Shown: positions 1 to 7,509, counted from the first letter of the stretch. The stretch: 23,631 nucleotides of DNA from a virus (IMGVR_UViG_3300042557_001622:1-23631); one strand, 5' to 3'. The notes: generated from the letters alone by a model not told the origin. A program made the numbers and translations.

Positions 1-1048
1 AGTACGGCTCTAAACTTCTATCTGGCCAACAAACTTTTTCAGCAGCAAATAAAACTTTGCAATGAAAGGTTAGATAGCGTTCTATAATACCATATTCTTC
101 TTCATTAATTAAAACGTCATAACCATCCACAAACATCACTAGGTCGTCATCTTGATAATTTTGCAATTCATTTCTAAGAAAATTAACTTTCGTACCACCG
201 CCAGGTCCTCGTTTAATGTCCCCACCAGTCCAATCTTTATTTGCTCCAAGCACTCTAACTTTAATATTATGTTTTTCTGCTGATGTTAATAGTTGTTTGG
301 CTTTACTTAAATCGGTCGCGACGGTAACAACCTTTAAATCAAAATCTTTAAAGTATTTGGTTCCTGTTCCAATTTCTGTATCGGAAGTATTAAATGCACC
401 TGCTACAGGTTTACATACACTTGGCTCAAATGCCAAAGGTTCTATTTTAGGAAGGTGCATAAAATGATCATTTAATTCTGGAGATGGGTGCACATCCAAC
501 ATTAAAGGTAAATACTCATCCGCAGGCAAAATATTATTATATGCAAAATTATTGCATAACTTAACGGCAGCAATTGGAGTTAATGCATAAGCGCAAGTCC
601 AGTATGCGTATGGAGGAATTGCCAACTTATCATTAATTTGTTTCGATTTACCACCAATGTCTTTTCTTGAAAGATAAACGAACTCTTTTGTTTTAAGAAC
701 TTCTACAATATCATCTAGATTAAAGTTAGGTAGAAATTCAATGTCGTCTTCAAAAACAATAATCGGTTGATTTAATTCAATACATTTTTTCCAAACACCA
801 AAATGACTTAAAGTGCAGCCAATTTCACCATGCGTGAACTTACGATTATGATATGGATCGCGCCAAGAGCGATAAGTATCATAACCCATTTTTAACAATT
901 GATCGTGATTTATAGTTAAACCATCTACTGCTTCATAACGATGTAGCGCAATCTTAGATTTATCTGGAAACTGTTGATTGAAACGTCGAATGAAAGAAGT
1001 AAGTTTTGTTGAATTTTTTGTCAAATTAATCACAAAAGCATTAATCAT
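1..1048 (-). CDS. GT25 (collagen galactosyltransferase-like) fused to a PLOD-type glucosyltransferase domain, partial at left edge
   Basis: Reading the minus strand from the ATG at 1048 gives 349 open codons running off the left edge, so the C-terminus is missing. Residues 1-~230 are a GT25 glycosyltransferase: start MINAFVINLTKN, GEIGCTLSH (74-82), acidic FEDD (99-102), LPADEYLP followed by DVHP (174-188) and SDTE (222-225). The last two resemble eukaryotic collagen galactosyltransferase (COLGALT1) more than bacterial LPS enzymes; this comparison is from memory. From ~239 a second domain begins: VTVATD (241-246), LG..DW, GGGTK (283-287), FVDGYD (306-311, a DxxD metal site) and FAAEKVCWPD (334-343). 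These match the glucosyltransferase domain of lysyl hydroxylases such as LH3, including a Cys (C340) where LH3 has a functionally important one. A good RBS (GAGGA) precedes the ATG, 10 nt after the chaperone-like gene. Inferred role: galactosylation then glucosylation of hydroxylysine in the phage collagen fibres. A hydroxylase domain could lie beyond the edge. An ordinary LPS transferase is the main alternative for the first domain. Confidence 0.8.
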   Translation of the reverse strand, partial: MINAFVINLTKNSTKLTSFIRRFNQQFPDKSKIALHRYEAVDGLTINHDQLLKMGYDTYRSWRDPYHNRKFTHGEIGCTLSHFGVWKKCIELNQPIIVFEDDIEFLPNFNLDDIVEVLKTKEFVYLSRKDIGGKSKQINDKLAIPPYAYWTCAYALTPIAAVKLCNNFAYNNILPADEYLPLMLDVHPSPELNDHFMHLPKIEPLAFEPSVCKPVAGAFNTSDTEIGTGTKYFKDFDLKVVTVATDLSKAKQLLTSAEKHNIKVRVLGANKDWTGGDIKRGPGGGTKVNFLRNELQNYQDDDLVMFVDGYDVLINEEEYGIIERYLTFHCKVLFAAEKVCWPDRSLEPY

Positions 1049-1058
1049 AAAATAGTCC

Positions 1059-1436
1059 TCAAGTTGGTGGCGTTGGCCAAATCACATCTGATGGTGTTGC
1101 GTATGTTTGTGGAATATCTCTAAGTTCTTGTCTATATGTAGCCCATTGAGATTTTTTGGCTTCTGGAAAGTCTGGCAGTTGCGTGTGATCTGATTGCAGC
1201 AATAATCGATTTCTTTTATATCTTATTGCGTCCCAATCAATTATTGGTGGTGGTTTTTCAACTAAACCGATATCACCATTAGTTACAACAATCGTTTTAT
1301 TATTACCATTTATCTCATTTAAAAAATATTCATGTTGTTCTTGTGTGATGGCAATCACATCATCAGGATATCTTGGGTAATTAAGTTCAGTTACATAAAA
1401 ACCTTTTGTCGTATTCGAGTAATATGCATACGGCAT
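1059..1436 (-). CDS. Tail-fibre assembly chaperone-like protein
   Basis: 125 aa. The C-terminal half has the pattern typical of phage tail-fibre assembly/chaperone proteins: W..IR..RN.LL..SDHTQLPD (about residues 67-90), then a W..YRQELRDIPQ segment (98-110), and an ending in VIWPTPPT. Members of this family are usually encoded directly downstream of a fibre gene, as here, and help the fibre fold or trimerise. The N-terminal ~60 residues are a divergent module. The start is supported by GGAG 8 nt upstream of the ATG. It sits 17 nt after the 1300-aa collagen fibre, its likely client. Its TGA stop overlaps the RBS of the next gene, suggesting coupled translation. No signal peptide or membrane segment is seen. 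Confidence 0.7.
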   Translation of the reverse strand: MPYAYYSNTTKGFYVTELNYPRYPDDVIAITQEQHEYFLNEINGNNKTIVVTNGDIGLVEKPPPIIDWDAIRYKRNRLLLQSDHTQLPDFPEAKKSQWATYRQELRDIPQTYATPSDVIWPTPPT

Positions 1437-1453
1437 TTTAAAATCTCCAAATA

Positions 1454-4400
1454 TTATGCTGGCGCTTTACCAATTACAAGCCAATATACACCAACAGAGG
1501 CTGCACCACCACCACCAACCTCACTAATTTTTCCTGACACACCCAATGATGTGAAACCAGTATCTAAAATTTCTGTCCAAGCCTGTCTTTGTGTTGAACT
1601 ACTGATTGATACTGAACCACCATAATAAATTACTGGGTAAAAATAGTTAAGTGGATCACCATCATTTGTATCAAATGCTGTGGGAAAAGTTACTGACCAT
1701 GTGCTATTATCAGCCCAATATCCTGGAAATGCTGGTGCTCTAACTACACCAAATTGCATCAAAACTCCATTAGGAAATCTTAACCACGAAGATTTTGTTG
1801 TTCCTAAAGGCGTTAACGTAAATGCTGCAGTATGAACATTTTCTAAAGATTCTGTAAATCCGCCTCCAGCGCCAGGTGTTCCAGCTGCACCTTGTACGCC
1901 TTGAGGACCTGCTGCGCCTGCAGCACCTTGTGATCCAGGATCGCCTGTTGCACCTCTAAATCCTTGTGTACCCTGACTGCCTGGTGGTCCAGTTAATCCT
2001 TGAATTCCAGTTGAACCTTGGAATCCTTGCGAACCTTGGAATCCTTGCGAACCTTGGAATCCTTGACGACCTTGAAAACCTTGTGCTCCTTGAAAACCTT
2101 GTGCGCCCTGGAATCCTTGCGCACCTTGAATGCCTTGACGTCCTTGTAATCCTTGCGGACCAGTTGCACCAGCCAAACCCTGTGGTCCTGTAAATCCTGT
2201 CGCGCCTTGAAATCCTTGTGCTCCCTGGAATCCTTGACGACCTTGAAATCCTTGAGCGCCTTGAAAACCTTGTGCTCCTTGAATTCCTTGTGCACCTTGC
2301 ACACCTGGAGGACCAACTCCAGGAGAGCCAGAAGGACCTTGAAATCCTTGTGCCCCTTGAATACCTTGAGCGCCCTGAAATCCTTGTGCACCTTGAGCAC
2401 CTTGAGCACCTTGAAATCCTTGGCGACCTTGGAATCCTTGCGCGCCTTGAATGCCTTGTGGACCAATAGGGCTGGCTCCTGGCGCACCTTGTGCTCCTTG
2501 AAATCCTGGCGGACCTTGAACGCCAAGTGCGCCTTGAATGCCTTGTGCACCCTGGAATCCCTGTGCTCCTTGAATGCCTTGTGCTCCTTGAAATCCTTGT
2601 GCTCCCTGGAATCCTTGAGACCCTTGAATGCCTTGTGCACCTTGAATGCCTTGTGCACCTTGTGCACCCGCAGCACCTTGGAATCCTTGTGGACCACCTG
2701 GAGGACCTTGATCTCCTTTATCGCCTGTGCGATAAAAACGAATTGAATATGGGTTTCCGTATGTTGATGCTGGCATGCGACCAGAAATGTATACAACATG
2801 AATTCTAAAATATTCGCCACTTCCTGTGTCTGGTATGTACTCTACTTGAGTAACTCGCCACATAGAGAAGTTGTGTTCTTCTTCCAAGCCAGGTTCAGGT
2901 ACAGCATTTTCTTCAATTTCTAAAATGCCTTTATAAGTGCTTGTACTGTCGTCAAAGGAATTTAACCATGTATCGTGACGAATTTGCCAAACATCACCTG
3001 GATCAATAAAAATTCTCGTAACGCTAGTAATGTCGGCATCATTAAACCTAAAGAAACCTGTTCCTGGATCACTATCGCTTGTAGAACCATCTGGACCGCC
3101 TGGTGGTTGGAACAAATAACTTGTGCCGCCAGAAGATGCCGCACCAGTTTGACCTATTCTACCTTGCGAACCTTGCGTGCCTTGTACACCTTGAAATCCT
3201 TGTTCACCCTGAAAACCTTGAGCGCCTTGTTCACCCTGCACACCTTGATGACCTTGAACACCTTGATGACCTTGATGACCTTGAACACCCTGAGCACCTT
3301 GAATGCCTTGCGGACCTTGCGGACCAGTATCGCCCGTTTGACCTGTTGAACCTTTATCGCCTTTATCACCAGTAGCGCCTTGTGCTCCAGGAGTTCCTGT
3401 TGCTCCTTGTGGACCAGGAACACTAGATGGCGTACCAGGCACACCTGGAGTTCCTGGTGCGCCAGATCCACTAGGACCTTGTGGACCAGTATCGCCTGTC
3501 GCACCTTGTGCGCCTTGTACTCCAGGTGCACCTTGAGCGCCAACAGCACCTTGTGGACCAGGTGCACCTTGTGCACCTTGTACTCCAGGCGCACCTGACG
3601 AACCTTGTGCACCAGTAGCACCTTGTGGTCCAGTTTCACCAACATCACCTTTTATACCTTTATCGCCTTTTGCTCCTGGAATAAACGAATCTGCGCCAGT
3701 TGCACCTTGTGCTCCAGGTTCACCTTGCGCTCCAGCAGCACCTTGAGCTCCTTGAGGACCTGGATCGCCTTTTTCTCCTGGAGATCCTGCGGTGCCGTCT
3801 GAACCTCTAGCGCCTTGTGAACCTTCAGCGCCTTGTACTCCAGGTGCACCTTGAGCGCCTTGAGGACCAGGTTCACCAGTAGCACCTTGCGCTCCAGCAG
3901 CACCTTGTGCTCCAACACCTTTATCTCCTTTGTCTCCCTTATCTCCCTTTGGTCCTGGAATAAATGAATCACTACCTGTAGCACCTTGAGCGCCAGGTTC
4001 ACCTTGTGCACCAGGTTCACCTTTTGGTCCTGGGACATTTGAAACACCAGCAGCACCTTGTGCACCAGCAGTACCTTGTGCACCAGGAGCACCCTGTGCG
4101 CCTTGTGAACCTTGCGCGCCTTGTGGACCTTGAAAACCTTGAGAACCTTGAGCACCTTGTCGACCCTGTGCGCCTTGTGCGCCTTGTTGACCTTGTGCGC
4201 CTTGAATTCCTTGATTGCCTCTAAAACCTTGAGGACCTTTACTACCAACGTCACCTTTTATACCTTTTTGACCCTTTGCGCCACCAGCTGCACCCTGGAA
4301 ACCTTGCGCGCCTTGGAAACCTTGCGCACCACCAGGAGCACCAGGCTCGCCTTTTGCGCCAACTATTGAACTTGCTACAAGATCAATATAAACATTAGTT

Positions 4401-5356
4401 CGGAAGTTATTTGAATCTTCTTCACCAGTTATAATTAAGTTTGCAGTGTTTCCGCTTTTAAAATTGATAACTGGTTGTTCACCAATTAACCATTCTTCAA
4501 CTTCAACACCAACATTTCCAGCAGGACCACCAGTGCCACCAAAACGATCAAAGTCAAGTCTTACATCTTCGGCATCATCAAATGAAGTAGTTCCGCCAGA
4601 TATATGATTAATGCTGAAAATGTTATAACCAGTTTCAGTAATATCATTTATCGAAGAATATGCAAATATCGCAAACTTTTCTGGATTGGTACCACTGATG
4701 ATCTTAATATAACCAGTGCCATCGTTGTTTAAATTTGTAAAGTAATCACTAAGATCGTTGGTATAATCATCAAAATAATCCAAATACATTTCTGTCGCTG
4801 TTGTTAAATCTTCGCTATCGAATTTAACAATACCAACACCAGGTGTGACGTTATCTGTATTTGAACTATAAGTGTAATTTAATAATGCACTTGCACCATT
4901 ACCGCCACCATTACCAGTTGCGGTTGATGAGAACAGCAAATTAATCTGATTACCATTTGATGTTGTTGTTATAATAATATTGTTGCCGTTTTGAAAATTT
5001 AAAACAGCAGCATTGCCAACTAAATTGTTAGCGACTTTTATTACAACATTTTCAGCATTAGCAATAGCAGCGAGAACATTAGTTGTTCCGACAATTAATG
5101 TGTTCGAATTAATTCGAACGCCATTATCATCAATTGTGATTGTTGTGTTGCCAGCGCTGAATGAAACATTGTCACCATATATGATGTTGTTTCCATCACG
5201 TGTGACATTACCGACTAGTTCGTATCCACCAACTTTTGTGCCGTCGTGAACACGAATGGTGTTTTTATCTGTGTCATAAACAATCTCGGTTAGATAGCCA
5301 ACATAAGCATCTAATTGAGCTGTATTTCCAGATTTGAGAGCGGATAAAACTGCCAT
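1454..5356 (-). CDS. Giant collagen-like tail fibre/adhesin with two Gly-X-Y stalks
   Basis: 1300 aa. Residues 1-~50 (SGNTAQLDAYVGYLTEIVYDTD, then VHDGT) resemble the short N-terminal attachment domain of phage tropism-determinant fibres. Residues ~50-330 are beta-rich, including a GVG..KF..ED...ATE module (~165-225). Collagen stalk 1 covers ~333-737 and holds 16 Lys, each directly before Gly. Residues ~738-877 form a globular interruption whose first half (762-815) is a second copy of the 165-225 module. Stalk 2 (~878-1165) is almost entirely GAQGFQ/GAQGIQ and has no Lys after K880. Residues ~1167-1300 form a C-terminal receptor-binding-type domain (FPNGVLMQFG, then FPTAF). Phage collagen stalks form trimeric rods. 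The gene starts 6 nt after the 107-aa gene and has no strong RBS. Followed by a chaperone and a collagen-type glycosyltransferase. The function is inferred from architecture. Confidence 0.85.
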   Translation of the reverse strand: MAVLSALKSGNTAQLDAYVGYLTEIVYDTDKNTIRVHDGTKVGGYELVGNVTRDGNNIIYGDNVSFSAGNTTITIDDNGVRINSNTLIVGTTNVLAAIANAENVVIKVANNLVGNAAVLNFQNGNNIIITTTSNGNQINLLFSSTATGNGGGNGASALLNYTYSSNTDNVTPGVGIVKFDSEDLTTATEMYLDYFDDYTNDLSDYFTNLNNDGTGYIKIISGTNPEKFAIFAYSSINDITETGYNIFSINHISGGTTSFDDAEDVRLDFDRFGGTGGPAGNVGVEVEEWLIGEQPVINFKSGNTANLIITGEEDSNNFRTNVYIDLVASSIVGAKGEPGAPGGAQGFQGAQGFQGAAGGAKGQKGIKGDVGSKGPQGFRGNQGIQGAQGQQGAQGAQGRQGAQGSQGFQGPQGAQGSQGAQGAPGAQGTAGAQGAAGVSNVPGPKGEPGAQGEPGAQGATGSDSFIPGPKGDKGDKGDKGVGAQGAAGAQGATGEPGPQGAQGAPGVQGAEGSQGARGSDGTAGSPGEKGDPGPQGAQGAAGAQGEPGAQGATGADSFIPGAKGDKGIKGDVGETGPQGATGAQGSSGAPGVQGAQGAPGPQGAVGAQGAPGVQGAQGATGDTGPQGPSGSGAPGTPGVPGTPSSVPGPQGATGTPGAQGATGDKGDKGSTGQTGDTGPQGPQGIQGAQGVQGHQGHQGVQGHQGVQGEQGAQGFQGEQGFQGVQGTQGSQGRIGQTGAASSGGTSYLFQPPGGPDGSTSDSDPGTGFFRFNDADITSVTRIFIDPGDVWQIRHDTWLNSFDDSTSTYKGILEIEENAVPEPGLEEEHNFSMWRVTQVEYIPDTGSGEYFRIHVVYISGRMPASTYGNPYSIRFYRTGDKGDQGPPGGPQGFQGAAGAQGAQGIQGAQGIQGSQGFQGAQGFQGAQGIQGAQGFQGAQGIQGALGVQGPPGFQGAQGAPGASPIGPQGIQGAQGFQGRQGFQGAQGAQGAQGFQGAQGIQGAQGFQGPSGSPGVGPPGVQGAQGIQGAQGFQGAQGFQGRQGFQGAQGFQGATGFTGPQGLAGATGPQGLQGRQGIQGAQGFQGAQGFQGAQGFQGRQGFQGSQGFQGSQGFQGSTGIQGLTGPPGSQGTQGFRGATGDPGSQGAAGAAGPQGVQGAAGTPGAGGGFTESLENVHTAAFTLTPLGTTKSSWLRFPNGVLMQFGVVRAPAFPGYWADNSTWSVTFPTAFDTNDGDPLNYFYPVIYYGGSVSISSSTQRQAWTEILDTGFTSLGVSGKISEVGGGGAASVGVYWLVIGKAPA
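1862..2725 (-). repeat. Collagen stalk 2 coding repeats (lysine-free, GAQGFQ type)
   Basis: About 96 Gly-X-Y triplets made mainly of the hexapeptides GAQGFQ and GAQGIQ, encoded by 9- and 18-nt DNA units read as ccttg... on the plus strand. Near 2012-2060 an 18-nt unit (ccttgcgaaccttggaat) recurs without change, giving three GSQGFQ blocks, a sign of recent tandem expansion. Polar Gln dominates the Y position and Pro is scarce, unlike animal collagen. Confidence 0.85.
3146..4360 (-). repeat. Collagen stalk 1 coding repeats (Lys- and Pro-bearing)
   Basis: About 135 Gly-X-Y triplets with a richer composition than stalk 2. There are 16 X-Lys-Gly sites, some in runs such as GPKGDKGDKGDKG, and many X-Pro-Gly sites. 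The triplet phase is broken at short interruptions (around residues 437-443, 461-468, 554-561 and 641-648), three of which share an S-x-x-P-G pattern. A longer block containing GAQGEPGAQGATG plus the DSFIPG interruption occurs twice, about 100 residues (300 nt) apart, indicating an internal duplication. Confidence 0.85.
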
Positions 5357-5362
5357 GATTCG

Positions 5363-5686
5363 TTAAATGTTAAAATTCTTTGGTTTAGGTTTTGCAGCAG
5401 CAACCTTCAATTTCATTTGAAGCCGTTCTTTCGTTTTTGCTCTTTCAAGAAGCGAATCTGCTACTTGCAAAACCTTTGCGCGATCCCATCGATCAAAAGG
5501 AACAAAAGGATTTTCTTCTGTGAATTCTTGATCAACATTCAATTCAAAAATACCTACAGTCTCAACTGTGTTATTACCATCAGTCGCACTAACCTTTATT
5601 CGTATTGAATGGATGAAATCGTCATAACCTCTATAAGGTTTTACGTTAGGAATGATCTCTTCGTAATTATATGTTATTTCTGCCAT
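5363..5686 (-). CDS. Small phage protein of unknown function
   Basis: 107 aa, not recognised with certainty. The N-terminal half (YNYEEIIPNVKPYRGYDDFIHSIRIKVSATD, residues 6-36) alternates hydrophobic residues, suggesting a beta-rich fold. Residues ~55-75 (EENPFVPFDRWDRAKVLQVAD) are followed by a basic helix-prone tail ending in KPKPKNFNI. There is no signal peptide or transmembrane segment. Small conserved proteins of this kind are often found among T4-like virion genes, so a structural or assembly role is a guess from context only. The ATG is preceded by an AATAAATA box just 4 nt upstream instead of a clear Shine-Dalgarno. The gene lies between the dioxygenase and the 1300-aa fibre. Confidence 0.65.
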   Translation of the reverse strand: MAEITYNYEEIIPNVKPYRGYDDFIHSIRIKVSATDGNNTVETVGIFELNVDQEFTEENPFVPFDRWDRAKVLQVADSLLERAKTKERLQMKLKVAAAKPKPKNFNI

Positions 5687-5690
5687 CTTA

Positions 5691-5698
5691 TATTTATT
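5691..5698 (-). promoter_or_regulatory. Possible late-promoter box AATAAATA
   Basis: Minus-strand AATAAATA differs by one base from the T4 late -10 consensus TATAAATA. It lies in the 18-nt gap after the dioxygenase gene, only 4 nt before the ATG at 5686, which would give a leaderless or nearly leaderless transcript for that gene. In AT-rich DNA such a box can occur by chance. Confidence 0.3.
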
Positions 5699-5704
5699 GG
5701 TACT

Positions 5705-6355
5705 TTACCACTCTAGTTTTTCTTGTTGTGCTTGTAACGCAGTTTCTGCTGGCGCACCAAGCATTGGTCTTTTATCAAAAGCCCAGTCAGCATGAGGTCC
5801 ATTTTTATCCACATAGTGTAAAAACAATTGCATATATGAATTGCCTTTAAATTTTTCGCGCCAGTGATTTACTTCTGTCCCCCAATAAATGCATATATCA
5901 CCTTCATTTAAAACAACTTCTTTTACTTTGCCGTTTAAATCTTGAAAGTAAATACTCCATTCTTGACCATGAGTTTGAATTGGTAATGTTGCAGAAAACT
6001 CACAACTTGGTCTATCTTTATGAATTTGCAAAACTGCATCTTGAAAATATATTCTACCATAAGAATATGTTGGTAGCAATTTTTTATTTGTTTGCGCTTC
6101 CATAAAAGGAAGCATCGTCATTAAAAATGATTCAGTGCAAAATGTTCTAGAAAAACTGTATGCGTTTGGTACTTGCTCATCTCCTTGCGAGAATTTTTGA
6201 TTTGGATCCCAAGCAACATATGAGTTTAAAGGTAAACCCTTTGAAAAGTTTTCATAGTCTTTTTGCATATTAATCTGTAATGCGATAAAATTGAGAAGTT
6301 TCTTAGAAACAGCATTACGATATACTCGGTATCCATTTTTATATAAATCATTCAT
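5705..6355 (-). CDS. 2-oxoglutarate/Fe(II)-dependent dioxygenase (candidate prolyl/lysyl hydroxylase)
   Basis: 216 aa. The C-terminal half is a double-stranded beta-helix dioxygenase: YSYGRIYFQDAVLQIHKDRPSCEFS has the HxD iron ligands H112 and D114, and EVNHWREKF supplies the distal His (H164) with R166 close by. FLHYVDKNGPHADWAF and the FDKRP motif near the end fit the stand-alone 2OG oxygenases common in phages and marine bacteria. Such enzymes couple 2-oxoglutarate decarboxylation to hydroxylation of protein, nucleic acid or small-molecule substrates. The substrate cannot be read from the sequence. Its place between two collagen-like fibre genes and a collagen-type glycosyltransferase makes the fibres' X-Pro-Gly or X-Lys-Gly sites attractive candidates. 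The start is supported by GGAG about 8 nt upstream. The gap to the upstream glycine-rich adhesin is ~17 nt. Confidence 0.8.
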   Translation of the reverse strand: MNDLYKNGYRVYRNAVSKKLLNFIALQINMQKDYENFSKGLPLNSYVAWDPNQKFSQGDEQVPNAYSFSRTFCTESFLMTMLPFMEAQTNKKLLPTYSYGRIYFQDAVLQIHKDRPSCEFSATLPIQTHGQEWSIYFQDLNGKVKEVVLNEGDICIYWGTEVNHWREKFKGNSYMQLFLHYVDKNGPHADWAFDKRPMLGAPAETALQAQQEKLEW

Positions 6356-6372
6356 AATAAAATCTCCAAATA

Positions 6373-7509
6373 TTAATATACAATTACAACTAAACCATCC
6401 CCACCAACCTCAGCACTCCAATTTGCTTGTGGTGGAGTCATTCCAATACCACCAGTTGCAATCTTGTAGGTTGGTGAATAATATGCTGAATACACTGGAT
6501 TTGGCGTATATGGTCCACTATTTGCCATAGCAGTATTTGAACCTGCTGGATTAATATATGATGAACCGCCACTACCACCTGCATCACCAAATGCAAAAGA
6601 ACTTGAAACATATTGTCGAGGATGTGCGGCACCACCGCCATAATAGCCGCCACCACCACCGCCAGAATTATTTATTGAATATGGACCAGGCTCAAAACTT
6701 GTTCCTGGCCATGCTGGTGGCGGTAATGTTGCGTTTCCTGCACCACCACCATTGATTGCGCCACCTACTGCACCACCACCTCGTAAAAATGTTCCAGATT
6801 CTGCTGCACGACTTGGTCCTGTGCTTGGTGGTAATGGTCCATATATTGGTCCATTTACTGGTCCCAGTACTGGCACAGGAACACCGCCAATTGGTTGATA
6901 TCCACCAACACCGCCTGTAGAAACTGTTGCAGCGCTACCAAATAAAAAACCTGTTCCAGAACCTGAAGCGAATGCTGGACCACCTGCAGATCCTGGATAA
7001 TAATCTCCTGCAGGAAATGCTGGGCTTGGAGTCAAACTGTTTACAGTTGGTGCTCTACCACCGCCACCGCCACCACCAGCGACAAGTAAATGATATGCTG
7101 GAAATGATTGTGGCAATTCAACAGATGAGTAACCGCCACCAGAACCACCAACAGTACTGCTGCCTGGAGCAGAACCGCCACCAGCAACACGAACATAAAT
7201 GATTGATCCAGGTGGGACTGGAAAATCTGCTTTTACATAACCACCATCACCGCCAGTACCGCCTCTTCTTGCGCCTGGTGTTGATGGACCACCTTCTGGT
7301 CCAAGAGGACCTGGTCCTTTACCACCACCTGCGCCACCGCCACCCCATGCATAAACACGAATTGTGTTCACATAGTTCGGTAATTTAATTCTTGTACCAC
7401 TAGTAGCACTTGTAAAAGCAACGGTTTGTGAAAATGCAGGATATATGGTTTCGGGTAAAGTTGCTGCATAATTAGCACCAAACCCACTCGCAGAAGTTAT
7501 ATTCAACAT
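6373..7509 (-). CDS. Glycine-rich tail adhesin/fibre-tip protein
   Basis: 378 aa. An N-terminal region (1-~45; SQTVAFTSATSGTRIKLP) leads into the signature NTIRVYAWGGGGAGGG (48-63), typical of the glycine-rich domain found in phage receptor-binding and tail-fibre proteins. The rest is a low-complexity Gly-rich body with runs such as VAGGGGGGGR and NNSGGGGGGYYGGG interspersed with Pro, Ser, Thr and Tyr, ending in DGLVVIVY. Related polyglycine-rich phage adhesins are thought to pack into a polyglycine-type core that displays variable loops for receptor contact. The start has GAGAT about 8 nt upstream and follows the 768-aa collagen fibre stop by 2 nt, so the two are probably co-translated and may form one fibre. 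No transmembrane or enzymatic motif is seen. Confidence 0.75.
   Translation of the reverse strand: MLNITSASGFGANYAATLPETIYPAFSQTVAFTSATSGTRIKLPNYVNTIRVYAWGGGGAGGGKGPGPLGPEGGPSTPGARRGGTGGDGGYVKADFPVPPGSIIYVRVAGGGSAPGSSTVGGSGGGYSSVELPQSFPAYHLLVAGGGGGGGRAPTVNSLTPSPAFPAGDYYPGSAGGPAFASGSGTGFLFGSAATVSTGGVGGYQPIGGVPVPVLGPVNGPIYGPLPPSTGPSRAAESGTFLRGGGAVGGAINGGGAGNATLPPPAWPGTSFEPGPYSINNSGGGGGGYYGGGAAHPRQYVSSSFAFGDAGGSGGSSYINPAGSNTAMANSGPYTPNPVYSAYYSPTYKIATGGIGMTPPQANWSAEVGGDGLVVIVY

Noticed and set aside
216-467. 83-aa plus-strand ORF at the left end
   Set aside because: Antisense to the GT25-PLOD coding frame, which is open through the whole interval with family motifs. No RBS or recognisable protein.
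1-1048. Simple bacterial LPS-type GT25 enzyme
   Set aside because: The reading frame continues without a stop beyond the GT25 domain into a PLOD-like domain, and the GT25 part has COLGALT-type landmarks. It remains the fallback for the first domain.
1993-2820. Long alternative-frame ORFs (up to 275 aa) across the collagen stalks, on both strands
   Set aside because: They consist of monotonous K/H/F/V- or L-rich strings produced by reading Gly-X-Y repeats in the wrong frame, where stop codons are depleted. The collagen frame is continuous and has recognisable domains at both ends.
3654-4254. A 200-aa Lys/Val-rich minus-strand frame that could look like a basic protein
   Set aside because: Another shadow of the collagen repeat; no independent RBS or domain.
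1862-4360. CRISPR-like array of short regular repeats
   Set aside because: The periodicity is 9/18 nt, there are no constant-length spacers, and the repeats encode Gly-X-Y triplets.
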